Source: Holophagaceae bacterium (GTDB taxonomy: Bacteria > Acidobacteriota > Holophagae > Holophagales > Holophagaceae). From it: 6,888 nucleotides of DNA. Positions 1 to 6,349 of this stretch are shown here, piece after piece. Numbering within the stretch: the first letter of the stretch is position 1; each line of letters opens with the position of its first letter. The notes under the pieces are model-generated. The model searched no databases and was not told where the DNA came from. It saw only the letters and a program-made list of their open reading frames with translations. Position numbers and translations under genes: made by a program. The stretch covers positions 1-6,888 of the forward strand of contig JANXYT010000109.1 in NCBI GenBank assembly GCA_025355915.1, read 5' to 3'.

Positions 1-1961
1 TCCACCTCGCTGCGGGCCACCATCATGAGATCCGCCAGCTCGTCGATGACCACCAGCACGTAGGGCAGGGGCTCGAGCCTGGCGGGGCGGTCGGGCCAGC
101 GCGGGTTGGGCGTGCGGTCCGAGAGGTCCAGAGAACCACCGGCACCCGCGATCTTGGCGTTGAAGCCCTTCAGGTCGCGCACACTGAGCAGGGCCAGGCG
201 GCGGTAGCGGTCCTCCATCTGGGCCACCACCCACTTGAGGACGCGGCCTGCCTCCTTCATATCCGTGACCACCGGGGCCCACAGGTGGGGGATGTCTTCG
301 TAGACGCCCAGCTCCACCATCTTGGGATCCACCAGGATGAGCTTCACCTCGTCGGGCATGGCCCGCACCAGGCAGGAGCAGATCATGGCGTTCACGCCCA
401 CGCTCTTGCCGCTGCCGGTGCTGCCGCCGATGAGCAGGTGCGGCATCTTGTTGAGATCGGCCACCACGGGCCTGCCGGCGATGTCCTTGCCGAGGGCCAG
501 ATGCAGCAGGCCTGGCGCGTCGCGGAAGGCGGGGCTGTCGATGACCTCGCGGAAGGTGATGATCTCCCGCTTGGGATTGGGGACCTCGATCCCCACCAGG
601 TTCTTGCCGGGGATGCGGTCCATGCGCACGGCGATGGCCTGGAGGGCCAGGGCAAGATCCTCTTCCATGCCCAGGATGCGTGACAGGGGGATGCCCGCAT
701 CCGGCTGGAACTCGAAGACGGTGACCACGGGGCCGGGCTGCATGCCGGTGATCGTGCCCTTGATCTTGAATTCGGACAGTTTTTGTCCAATGCGCTCCTT
801 GATGACCTCCAGCAGGGCCAGGTCCGCCTTGGCGTGCTCGCCCGGGGGATCGAAGAGGCGGCGGGGCGGCAGGGTGTCGCGCTCGGCGAGGGAGGGCTTC
901 GCCGGATCAGGGGGCAGCGGCGGCAGGGGCTTCGAGGGGGTGGGTTCCGTCATGGGCAGGGGCGGCTGGACGCTCTCCCGGCCGAACCGGTCCTTGGCCA
1001 CCTGGGCGCGGACCATGGTGGGCTTGGCTGCGGGCGGGGGAGGCGCCGCCGCCAGCAGCTTGGCACGGAAGGGGGCGGTGGGGCCCATTCCGGTGGCCAC
1101 GGGACCGCCTGCGGACAGGGGCTGGGCCTCGATGACGGCGGAGGTCGCATCCAGGTGAATGGAATGGATGGATGGCAGCAAATCTTCGACGCGGATGAGG
1201 GGCCCTTGGCGCTTGACGTCGGCCGTCTCCAGTTCGGCCTTCAGGAGGGACTCCCGCTGATCCTCCAGGGCCTGCTGCCGCAGGGCCAGTGCCTGGAGGG
1301 CAATGCCGTCGTTCGCGTCGAGATCGGGCTGGTGGGGATTGCGCCCCCGAAGAAAGGGACGCTTCACCATGGTCAGGAAGCCCTGAAGGCCCTTCGCCGG
1401 CATGGGTTTCATCCAGGGCCAGGCCCTTTCGCCGAACCAGCCCCTGAGCAGAAGGCCGATGGAGCGGGTCAGCGCCGGGGCCAGCACCAGGGTGCAGAGG
1501 AGCACCACGAGGGCGAGCAGCAGGGGCAGCCCCACGGGGCCCAGGAAATGCCGCTGCGCGGGCCACAGGGTGCTGCCCAGCCACCCGCCCCAGCGGAGCT
1601 GGAGGATGCCGACATCAGGAAGGCCGGTCCAGGCGCGGTTGCCGAAGGCGCCGAGGGCCGTCCAGAACGATAGCGCCAGGCCCAGCCAGGCCAGGCGGCC
1701 CGGCCAGCGATGCCCTTTCTGGGGCCAGGCCTCCCACAGCAGGTAGGGAGGCACGATCCAAGCGCCAATGCCCATGAGCGTCTGCAGCAGGCCGGCCAGC
1801 GTGGCGCCCACGGTGCCGCAGAGGTTCTGCACGCCGGCAACGGTGGCACCCTGGGTGAAAGGATGGGGATCCAGGGGGTAGTAGCTGGCCAGGGAAAGCA
1901 GCAGCACCAGGGCGGTGAAACCCAAGCCTGCCCTCAGCATCCAGCGGCCAATCCCCTTCAA
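1..1961 (-). CDS. ftsK: DNA translocase FtsK/SpoIIIE, N-terminal part (3' end cut by window)
   Basis: Membrane-anchored ATPase that pumps chromosomal DNA through the division septum and helps resolve dimers. About 653 codons are visible in one uninterrupted frame. Residues 1-170 are hydrophobic and carry the family's early CGTVGA motif (about 48-53), followed by membrane segments near 55-72, 88-103 and 143-165. A basic, Pro/Ala-rich linker covers about 200-375. The translocase alpha domain follows (KIKGTITGMQPGP region, then IPGKNLVGIEVPN). The beta RecA-like domain has Walker A GGSTGSGKS with K519 and S520, the conserved VDPKMVELGVYEDIPHL stretch, and Walker B VLVVIDELAD with D640 and E641. 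The C-terminal gamma DNA-reading domain lies beyond the left edge. The start is TTG at 1961-1959: a GGAGG sits 4 nt upstream and an in-frame TGA lies eight codons before it. ATG at 1940-1938, seven codons later, is the alternative. It follows the deacetylase gene by 47 nt on the same strand. Family assignment is very secure; the start is moderately so. Confidence 0.96.
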   Translation of the reverse strand, partial: MKGIGRWMLRAGLGFTALVLLLSLASYYPLDPHPFTQGATVAGVQNLCGTVGATLAGLLQTLMGIGAWIVPPYLLWEAWPQKGHRWPGRLAWLGLALSFWTALGAFGNRAWTGLPDVGILQLRWGGWLGSTLWPAQRHFLGPVGLPLLLALVVLLCTLVLAPALTRSIGLLLRGWFGERAWPWMKPMPAKGLQGFLTMVKRPFLRGRNPHQPDLDANDGIALQALALRQQALEDQRESLLKAELETADVKRQGPLIRVEDLLPSIHSIHLDATSAVIEAQPLSAGGPVATGMGPTAPFRAKLLAAAPPPPAAKPTMVRAQVAKDRFGRESVQPPLPMTEPTPSKPLPPLPPDPAKPSLAERDTLPPRRLFDPPGEHAKADLALLEVIKERIGQKLSEFKIKGTITGMQPGPVVTVFEFQPDAGIPLSRILGMEEDLALALQAIAVRMDRIPGKNLVGIEVPNPKREIITFREVIDSPAFRDAPGLLHLALGKDIAGRPVVADLNKMPHLLIGGSTGSGKSVGVNAMICSCLVRAMPDEVKLILVDPKMVELGVYEDIPHLWAPVVTDMKEAGRVLKWVVAQMEDRYRRLALLSVRDLKGFNAKIAGAGGSLDLSDRTPNPRWPDRPARLEPLPYVLVVIDELADLMMVARSEV

Positions 1962-1965
1962 CGCG

Positions 1966-1970
1966 CCTCC
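1966..1970 (-). promoter_or_regulatory. Ribosome binding site for ftsK (decides the TTG start)
   Basis: On the minus strand the sequence reads GGAGGCGCGTTG. The perfect GGAGG core lies 4 nt before TTG and 25 nt before the first ATG in the same frame, which favours TTG initiation. The 1962-2007 gap to the preceding gene shows no convincing promoter or terminator. Confidence 0.6.
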
Positions 1971-2007
1971 ATGGTGGTCGCCTCAGTGTAGCCCACCGGA
2001 TGCTGAA

Positions 2008-3426
2008 TCAGCGGCTCGGCGCGTGGGGTCCGTTCACTAGGGCGAGCCGCTGATGGGGATCCCAGGCCGGTTTGCCCAGGTCGCGCACGAAGGCGCCGGC
2101 GGAGACGAAGGTCCAGCCTTCCCTTCGGGCCCGGTCCATGAAGGCGCCGAGGCCGTCCGTCGGGCGATCGCCTTCCTCGCGTCCGGAACCGAGGTGCATG
2201 AGCACGATCAGACCGTCGCCATCGCGGTTCAGGCGTTGCTGGAGGCGCGACACGATGGCTTCACCGCTGCGGTAGAGTCGGCGTTCCTTGGGCGTGGCCC
2301 AGTCGAGGGTGTCGGCGCCTTCGCTCCAGCCCACGTGGCGATAGCCCAGTTCCTCCGCCCAGCGGCGGATTTCGGCGGTGTGTTCGCCGTAGGGGGCGCG
2401 CCAGAAGGGGTCCATGGGCCGCCCCAGGAGGCTGACCAGCGCCGCGTCGGCATCGAGCAGTTCGCGCTGGATGCGCAGCTTGGTCCACTGGGGATCGCGC
2501 TTCATGCCCGGCGCGAAGTGGGGGTGGTTCATGGTGTGGTTGCCCAGCTCGTGGCCCTCGGCCGCCATGCGCGTCACCAGGGCTGGAAAACGCTGGATGA
2601 AGGCACCCGTGAGGAAGAGGGTCGTATGCACGCCGCGGGCCTTCAGCAGGTCGAGCACCTCGGCGGCCACCTCCGAGCTGGATCCACCATCAAAGCTGAG
2701 CAGGAGCCGCTTCCGCCCGCCCGGGCCGCGGGTGAGGTTCAGGCCCTCACCCATGCCCGGCCACGCGGAGCCCCTACCTGTCAGAGCACCGACAGGAGGG
2801 GTGATCGAGGTGGCAGGGGGGACCGGGTTGGCGGGCCGCGGCCCAACTGGGTCCACGGGGATCGGGGTGAAGCCGGAAGCGCGCCGCGGAACGTCGGTGG
2901 GAGCGACGGGCGCGCTGGGCAGGGCGGAGGGCTTCCGGTCCGGGATCGGTGTCATGGGCAGGGTTCGGAATCGGGCGTCGGCGCGGGTCTTCGGAGCGGG
3001 GGGCTCGGGGCTGGGTGGGGGCACGGGACTGGGTGGGGCGGCGGCCTCGGTCCGCCGGGCAAGGCGGGGGCCACCAGGCGAAGGCGCTGGGCGGGTGGCC
3101 CGGATGGAGAAAGTGAATCGCGCCAGCTCCCGGCCCTCGGCGGTGCGCAGGACGGCCGCCTCACCCTCGGGCGGGCGGAAGAACTCCCACCGCACGGGTC
3201 CAGGTTCCGCGAAGCGTCGTTCGCGGATGGAGTGGCCCTCCAGGATCAGGTTCGTGGGTTCGGCGACCTCGCCTTCGACCACTGCGAGTCCGCCCAGGGG
3301 ATGCCAGGTCCAGGCGCCGATGGCCGGGGTTGGGTTGGCCCGCTGGGGAGAAGGGGCCTCGGTCTGATCCGTGCGCCCGCAGGCCAGCAGAATGAGCAGC
3401 AGGGCCGCGGCGTGGCGCGCCCTCAT
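2008..3426 (-). CDS. Lipoprotein polysaccharide deacetylase (NodB/CE4 domain)
   Basis: Predicted 472-residue carbohydrate esterase family 4 protein, expected to remove acetyl groups from peptidoglycan or another surface glycan outside the cytoplasm. Residues 1-16 form a lipoprotein signal: RxRH, a hydrophobic run, then the lipobox LLAC with lipidated C16. Residues about 36-112 look like a small beta-rich domain of unknown function. Residues about 113-230 are a Pro/Ala-rich linker. The NodB domain covers about 238-460: motif 1 is LSFDGG (D246), motif 2 is HTMNH (H297, H301), motif 3 is WRAPYG (R343), motif 4 is ADTLDW (D372, D375), and motif 5 is LMHLG (H411). In classical members motif 1 is TFDDG and the second Asp binds metal; here it is G247, so metal binding or activity may differ. 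The ATG overlaps the stop of the upstream gene as ATGA, suggesting translational coupling. A longer reading frame begins at 3612, but the lipoprotein signal fixes the start at 3426. The exact substrate is unknown. Confidence 0.9.
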   Translation of the reverse strand: MRARHAAALLLILLACGRTDQTEAPSPQRANPTPAIGAWTWHPLGGLAVVEGEVAEPTNLILEGHSIRERRFAEPGPVRWEFFRPPEGEAAVLRTAEGRELARFTFSIRATRPAPSPGGPRLARRTEAAAPPSPVPPPSPEPPAPKTRADARFRTLPMTPIPDRKPSALPSAPVAPTDVPRRASGFTPIPVDPVGPRPANPVPPATSITPPVGALTGRGSAWPGMGEGLNLTRGPGGRKRLLLSFDGGSSSEVAAEVLDLLKARGVHTTLFLTGAFIQRFPALVTRMAAEGHELGNHTMNHPHFAPGMKRDPQWTKLRIQRELLDADAALVSLLGRPMDPFWRAPYGEHTAEIRRWAEELGYRHVGWSEGADTLDWATPKERRLYRSGEAIVSRLQQRLNRDGDGLIVLMHLGSGREEGDRPTDGLGAFMDRARREGWTFVSAGAFVRDLGKPAWDPHQRLALVNGPHAPSR

Positions 3427-3773
3427 CGATCCGCTCCGGTGCGGCACAGGGCCCAGTAGTTGGCCTTTTCGCGGATCCGGACCCAGCGGGGCTCGCGGAC
3501 TGCGCCCGCGAGATAGCGAAAAGCCTGCTCGGCCAGGAGTTCCGCCGTGGGATTGCGCCCGGCGAGGGTGGGCAGGTCGTTCAGCAGGCGGTAATCCATG
3601 GTGGCAACCCATGCGTCGAGAGCTGCGGCGAAGGCTGGTTCAGCGGCTTCTCTGTCGAGTTCCACCGAAGCCTCCACCTCCCAGTTGTGGCCGTGGCGCT
3701 CCTCCTGGAAGCCCGGCAGGTCGTGAAAGTGGTCTGCCACGAAGGGACGGCGGAGGGAGAGTGTGAAGGCCAT
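3423..3773 (-). CDS. 6-pyruvoyltetrahydropterin synthase / QueD family protein, PTPS-III-like
   Basis: Small T-fold pterin enzyme of 116 residues, close to the usual family length of about 120. Family features in order are FVADHF (H15), HGH (H27, H29; with H15 the three Zn ligands), MDYRLLND (D60, N65), NPTAE (75-78) and IREK (E102, the pterin-anchoring Glu position). QueD makes 6-carboxytetrahydropterin for queuosine; eukaryotic-type PTPS makes 6-pyruvoyltetrahydropterin; PTPS-III makes 6-hydroxymethyldihydropterin for folate. Classical QueD has a catalytic Cys four residues before HGH. Here that position is Q23, and the sequence reads E24-E25-R26-HGH, matching the ExxHGH pattern described for PTPS-III. 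The catalytic His after Asp (DH in classical members) is Y61. I therefore favour a folate role over queuosine, by inference only. The start is the only sensible ATG, though its Shine-Dalgarno sequence is weak. It lies 28 nt after the HD gene and overlaps the deacetylase start by 4 nt. Confidence 0.85.
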   Translation of the reverse strand: MAFTLSLRRPFVADHFHDLPGFQEERHGHNWEVEASVELDREAAEPAFAAALDAWVATMDYRLLNDLPTLAGRNPTAELLAEQAFRYLAGAVREPRWVRIREKANYWALCRTGADR

Positions 3774-3801
3774 GGCGAAGTATATCCGTCCGGCCAGGCG
3801 T

Positions 3802-4476
3802 TTAATTCCCCCGGAACTCCAGATCGATCTCGATGCGCAGGGCCTTCAGGAAGTCCTCCATGGTGCGCTGGCGGGTCTCCGCCATCCGGCGCCCCGTGGC
3901 GGTCTTCATGAGCCCAGGGAGCTTCAGGAGTTTTTTCTCGAAGTGATCCAGGGTCCAGACCTTGTCATTCAGGTCCCGGTTCCGGGCGAAGGGATCCAGG
4001 GGGTGCCAGAGGGCTGCGTTGAAGCTGCCCCCCGTGGCAAAGACTCGAGCCACGCCAATAGCTCCCAAGGCCTCCAGCCGGTCTGCGTCCTGTACCACCG
4101 CCGCCTCCAGGCTGAGGGGCGTGCCGCCGCCGGTCCAGCTGTGGCTGGCCACGGCCGAGGCCACGGCCTCCGCCTTGTCCTCCAGGCCCGGGGACTCGCG
4201 GCACCAGACGGGCACCAGCTCCGCAGCCATCTGAGCCGTCTTGGACGATTCCGGGTGGTTCTTCGGCCGATAGACCAGATCGTGAAGCAGGGCCGCCGCC
4301 AGGCAGACCTCCTGGTCGGCGCCCTCCGCCTGGGCCAGGGTCTGGGCCAGGGTGGCCGTGCGGAGGATGTGGCCCAGGTCGTGGGCCGCGTCCCGGGGGG
4401 CGGGCTCCGCGGCCAGGTGGGCCTTCAGGCGGGCGATGAGGGGGACATACCAGGGATAAGCGAAGGGGAGGGCCAT
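3802..4476 (-). CDS. HD-domain phosphohydrolase (YedJ/YpgQ-like)
   Basis: Predicted cytoplasmic metal-dependent phosphohydrolase of 224 residues. The HD-superfamily pattern is visible: HDLGHILRT (H32, H36), then ALLHDLVY (H65-D66), then ASHSW (H112), then the strongly family-specific QDADRLEALGAIGVAR (129-144). The last block is nearly the same as in E. coli YedJ as I recall it, which places the protein in that subfamily rather than among GGDEF-linked or Spo0H-type HD proteins. YedJ itself is poorly characterised; the similar B. subtilis YpgQ has been reported to hydrolyse nucleoside triphosphates to the monophosphate, so a nucleotide or nucleotide-like substrate is plausible. The start is fixed by an in-frame TAG four codons upstream of the ATG. 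The Shine-Dalgarno is weak. It is the first gene of the four-gene minus-strand run and is divergent from dsbD. The substrate is not determined by the sequence. Confidence 0.87.
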   Translation of the reverse strand: MALPFAYPWYVPLIARLKAHLAAEPAPRDAAHDLGHILRTATLAQTLAQAEGADQEVCLAAALLHDLVYRPKNHPESSKTAQMAAELVPVWCRESPGLEDKAEAVASAVASHSWTGGGTPLSLEAAVVQDADRLEALGAIGVARVFATGGSFNAALWHPLDPFARNRDLNDKVWTLDHFEKKLLKLPGLMKTATGRRMAETRQRTMEDFLKALRIEIDLEFRGN

Positions 4477-4554
4477 GCCTATAGGCTACCGGGACCTGCC
4501 ACCGGGGAGGAACGACCGGGGGGCTACCATGGAGAACCCTGGTCCGGAGCCCCC
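4477..4554. promoter_or_regulatory. Divergent intergenic region between the HD gene and dsbD
   Basis: This 78-nt gap must carry the 5' regulation of dsbD (plus) and probably of the minus-strand gene run. I see no pair of good -35/-10 hexamers in either direction. Two structures stand out: a perfect 10-bp palindrome GCCTATAGGC at 4477-4486 directly before the HD start codon, and a direct repeat GGCTACC at 4484-4490 and 4522-4528. A GGAG at 4546-4549, 5 nt before the dsbD ATG, is its likely ribosome binding site. Confidence 0.45.
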
Positions 4555-6285
4555 ATGCGCCTGTTGACACCGATCTTCCTGAGCCTCTGTCTGGCCCTGC
4601 CAGGCCTGGCTCAGCGGGCGGATCCCAACTTCGATCCCATGAAGGATGTGACCCTGCGCTTCGAAAAGGGCGCGGTGGTGGTGGCGGTGCCCGCGGGGGC
4701 CCACCTGAAGGCCTCCTTCATGGAGGTGAAGAAGCAGGCCGGGCCCGGCACCCTGAAGATGGGGAAGCTGCCGCCCACCATGGCCAAGGATGAGATCGGC
4801 GATGGCATCTGGCACGGCCAGGTGCGGGTGCCGGTGAGCGGCGAAGGCCTGTCCGGTTCGGTGACGCTTCAGGTGACCTACCAGCCTTGCACGGAGGGTG
4901 AAGGTGGTGTTTGTTACCCGCCCATCACGAGGCCGCTGGAGGTGAATGCCTCGGAGATTCCGGCGGAGAAACCGGTGGGAAAGCTGCCGGTTTCTTCGTT
5001 AGAAAACGCCACTGAGGCGCCGAAGGTCGAGGTGACTCCTGGGCCCGTGCTGGGTGCATCCACACCTGCCACGCCCGCGCCCAGGTCCGGCCTGCTGCTC
5101 TCGTTGCTGCTGGTCTTTTTGGCGGGCATGGGGGCGTCGCTGACGCCCTGCGTGTACCCGATGATCCCCATCACCATGGCCATCGTGGGCGCGAAAGGCG
5201 GCGGCAAGGCCCGCGGCTTCGCCCTGTCGGCGGTGCTGGTGCTGGGCATGGCTGTCACCTACACCACGCTGGGTGTGCTGGCGGCCAAGAGCGGCGCGGC
5301 CTTCGGGGCCTTCGCCCAGAAACCGGCCTTCCTCATCCCGGTGTCGCTGCTGTTTGCGGCCTTCGCCTTGTCGCTCTTCGGCGCCTTCGAGATCGCGTTG
5401 CCACCGAGCCTCGCCATGAAGCTGCAGGGCGATGGCTCCCGCAAGGGCTTTGGCGGTGCGTTCCTCATGGGCCTGGTGCTGGGGCCGCTGTCGGCGCCCT
5501 GCGTGGGCCCCGTCATCGGTGCCGTGCTGGTGGGTATCGCGCAGCAGGGTGATGTGTGGCTGGGCGGCCTGCAGCTCTTCGTGTTCTCCCTGGGCATGGG
5601 TGTGCTGTTCATGACCGTGGGCACCTTCTCCGCGGCCCTGCCCAAGAGCGGCGAATGGCTCACGCGCTTCAAGCAGGTCATGGGCCTAGTGGTGCTGGGC
5701 TTCGCGGCCTGGAACGTGCGGCTGGTGGCGCCCGAATGGGCGAACTTTTCGATGTGGGCCCTCGTGATGCTGGCGGGCGCCGCGGTCTTTGGCGCCTTCG
5801 AAGCTGCGGAGGGTCTGGTGGCCCAGTTTGGCAAGGGGCTGGCCATCCTGATGCTGGCCTTCGGTGTGCTGCTGGGACTGCGGGCGGCTGAAACCTTCCT
5901 CCCGGTAGACCTGCTGCCCAGGGGCGGGGCCGCAGCGGTGAAGGAGGAGCATGCGGGCTGGCTGGAGCAGGACCTCGAAGGCGCCCTCGCCAAGGCCAAG
6001 GCCGAGCGCAAGGTCGTGCTGGTGGACATCTACGCCGACTGGTGCGCCCAGTGCAAGGAGCTGGACGAAAAGACCTGGCCCGATGCTTCGGTGAAGCAAT
6101 GGATCGCCCAGAACGCTGTGGCCATCCGCATCGACACCGATGCCCGGCGCAAGGATCTGGCCGCAAAGCTGCAGATCCGCAGCTACCCCACGGTCATCCT
6201 GCTGGACGCCGAGGGCCGGGAACTGCGGCGGATCCTGGGCTTCCAGAAACCCGAAACCATGAAGGCGTGGCTGGAAGGTAAATGA
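4555..6285 (+). CDS. dsbD: Thiol:disulfide interchange protein DsbD (cytochrome c biogenesis transmembrane protein)
   Basis: Inner-membrane electron conduit of 576 residues that takes reducing power from cytoplasmic thioredoxin and hands it to periplasmic thiol proteins. All three classical domains are present. Residues 1-19 are a cleavable signal peptide ending GLA. The periplasmic N-terminal alpha domain has the cysteine pair C112 and C120 before a YPP motif. They are separated by seven residues, against five in E. coli as I recall. The transmembrane beta domain starts near 178 and carries the redox pair C199 (LTPCVYP) and C316 (SAPCVGP), with eight or so membrane segments up to about 450. 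The C-terminal gamma thioredoxin domain has DWCAQCKELDEKTW (C497, C500) and the cis-Pro motif RSYPTVILLD. Length is near that of E. coli DsbD. The start at 4555 is chosen because the frame upstream, open back to 3763, is antisense to the HD gene, whereas 4555 begins a clean signal peptide behind a GGAG. It converges with a TlpA-like gene. Confidence 0.96.
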   Translation: MRLLTPIFLSLCLALPGLAQRADPNFDPMKDVTLRFEKGAVVVAVPAGAHLKASFMEVKKQAGPGTLKMGKLPPTMAKDEIGDGIWHGQVRVPVSGEGLSGSVTLQVTYQPCTEGEGGVCYPPITRPLEVNASEIPAEKPVGKLPVSSLENATEAPKVEVTPGPVLGASTPATPAPRSGLLLSLLLVFLAGMGASLTPCVYPMIPITMAIVGAKGGGKARGFALSAVLVLGMAVTYTTLGVLAAKSGAAFGAFAQKPAFLIPVSLLFAAFALSLFGAFEIALPPSLAMKLQGDGSRKGFGGAFLMGLVLGPLSAPCVGPVIGAVLVGIAQQGDVWLGGLQLFVFSLGMGVLFMTVGTFSAALPKSGEWLTRFKQVMGLVVLGFAAWNVRLVAPEWANFSMWALVMLAGAAVFGAFEAAEGLVAQFGKGLAILMLAFGVLLGLRAAETFLPVDLLPRGGAAAVKEEHAGWLEQDLEGALAKAKAERKVVLVDIYADWCAQCKELDEKTWPDASVKQWIAQNAVAIRIDTDARRKDLAAKLQIRSYPTVILLDAEGRELRRILGFQKPETMKAWLEGK

Positions 6286-6314
6286 AAACGGGCCCGCGAA
6301 GGCGGGCCCGTTTT
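6285..6314. terminator. Bidirectional rho-independent terminator between dsbD and the TlpA-like gene
   Basis: A perfect 13-bp inverted repeat, arms AAAACGGGCCCGC (6285-6297) and GCGGGCCCGTTTT (6302-6314), encloses a 4-nt GAAG loop. The GC-rich core is followed by TTTT on the plus strand and, because of the AAAA on the left arm, by TTTTCATTT on the minus strand, so it can end transcription from both convergent genes. Its first base is the last base of the dsbD TGA stop codon. Confidence 0.9.
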
Positions 6315-6317
6315 CTA

Positions 6318-6342
6318 GCTGAATTCGCGCAGCGAATTCAGC
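6318..6342. repeat. Second perfect hairpin next to the terminator
   Basis: An 11-bp perfect inverted repeat, arms GCTGAATTCGC (6318-6328) and GCGAATTCAGC (6332-6342), with a 3-nt GCA loop. It begins 3 nt after the terminator and ends 7 nt before the stop codon of the TlpA-like gene. It has no T-tract on either side, so it is probably not a terminator by itself; it could stabilise the 3' end of the minus-strand transcript. No second copy occurs in this window. Confidence 0.7.
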
Positions 6343-6349
6343 CGAGTGC

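Noticed and set aside
907..1584. Minus-strand 225-codon frame inside ftsK in another register
   Set aside because: It overlaps the FtsK linker and membrane region, where the true frame is continuous from 1961; the alternative product is Pro/Ala/Arg-rich without motifs.
322..1673. Plus-strand open frames antisense to ftsK
   Set aside because: The minus strand encodes continuous FtsK with Walker A and B motifs; the plus-strand products are low complexity and lack any family signature.
2053..3459. Long plus-strand open frame (468 codons) antisense to the deacetylase
   Set aside because: It is the complement of a gene with clear NodB motifs and a lipoprotein signal; the translation is Gly/Arg/Ala-rich with no recognisable domain, as expected from GC-biased codon positions.
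3427..3612. 62-residue N-terminal extension of the deacetylase
   Set aside because: It lies within the pterin enzyme gene and would bury the lipoprotein signal peptide inside the protein; the ATGA overlap gives a better start.
3763..4554. 264-residue N-terminal extension of DsbD
   Set aside because: The upstream frame is antisense to the HD gene, and a clean signal peptide with a GGAG ribosome binding site begins at 4555.
5259..6029. Minus-strand 256-codon frame antisense to dsbD
   Set aside because: It is Ser/Pro/Ala-rich shadow coding opposite the DsbD membrane domain, with no motif or ribosome binding site of note.
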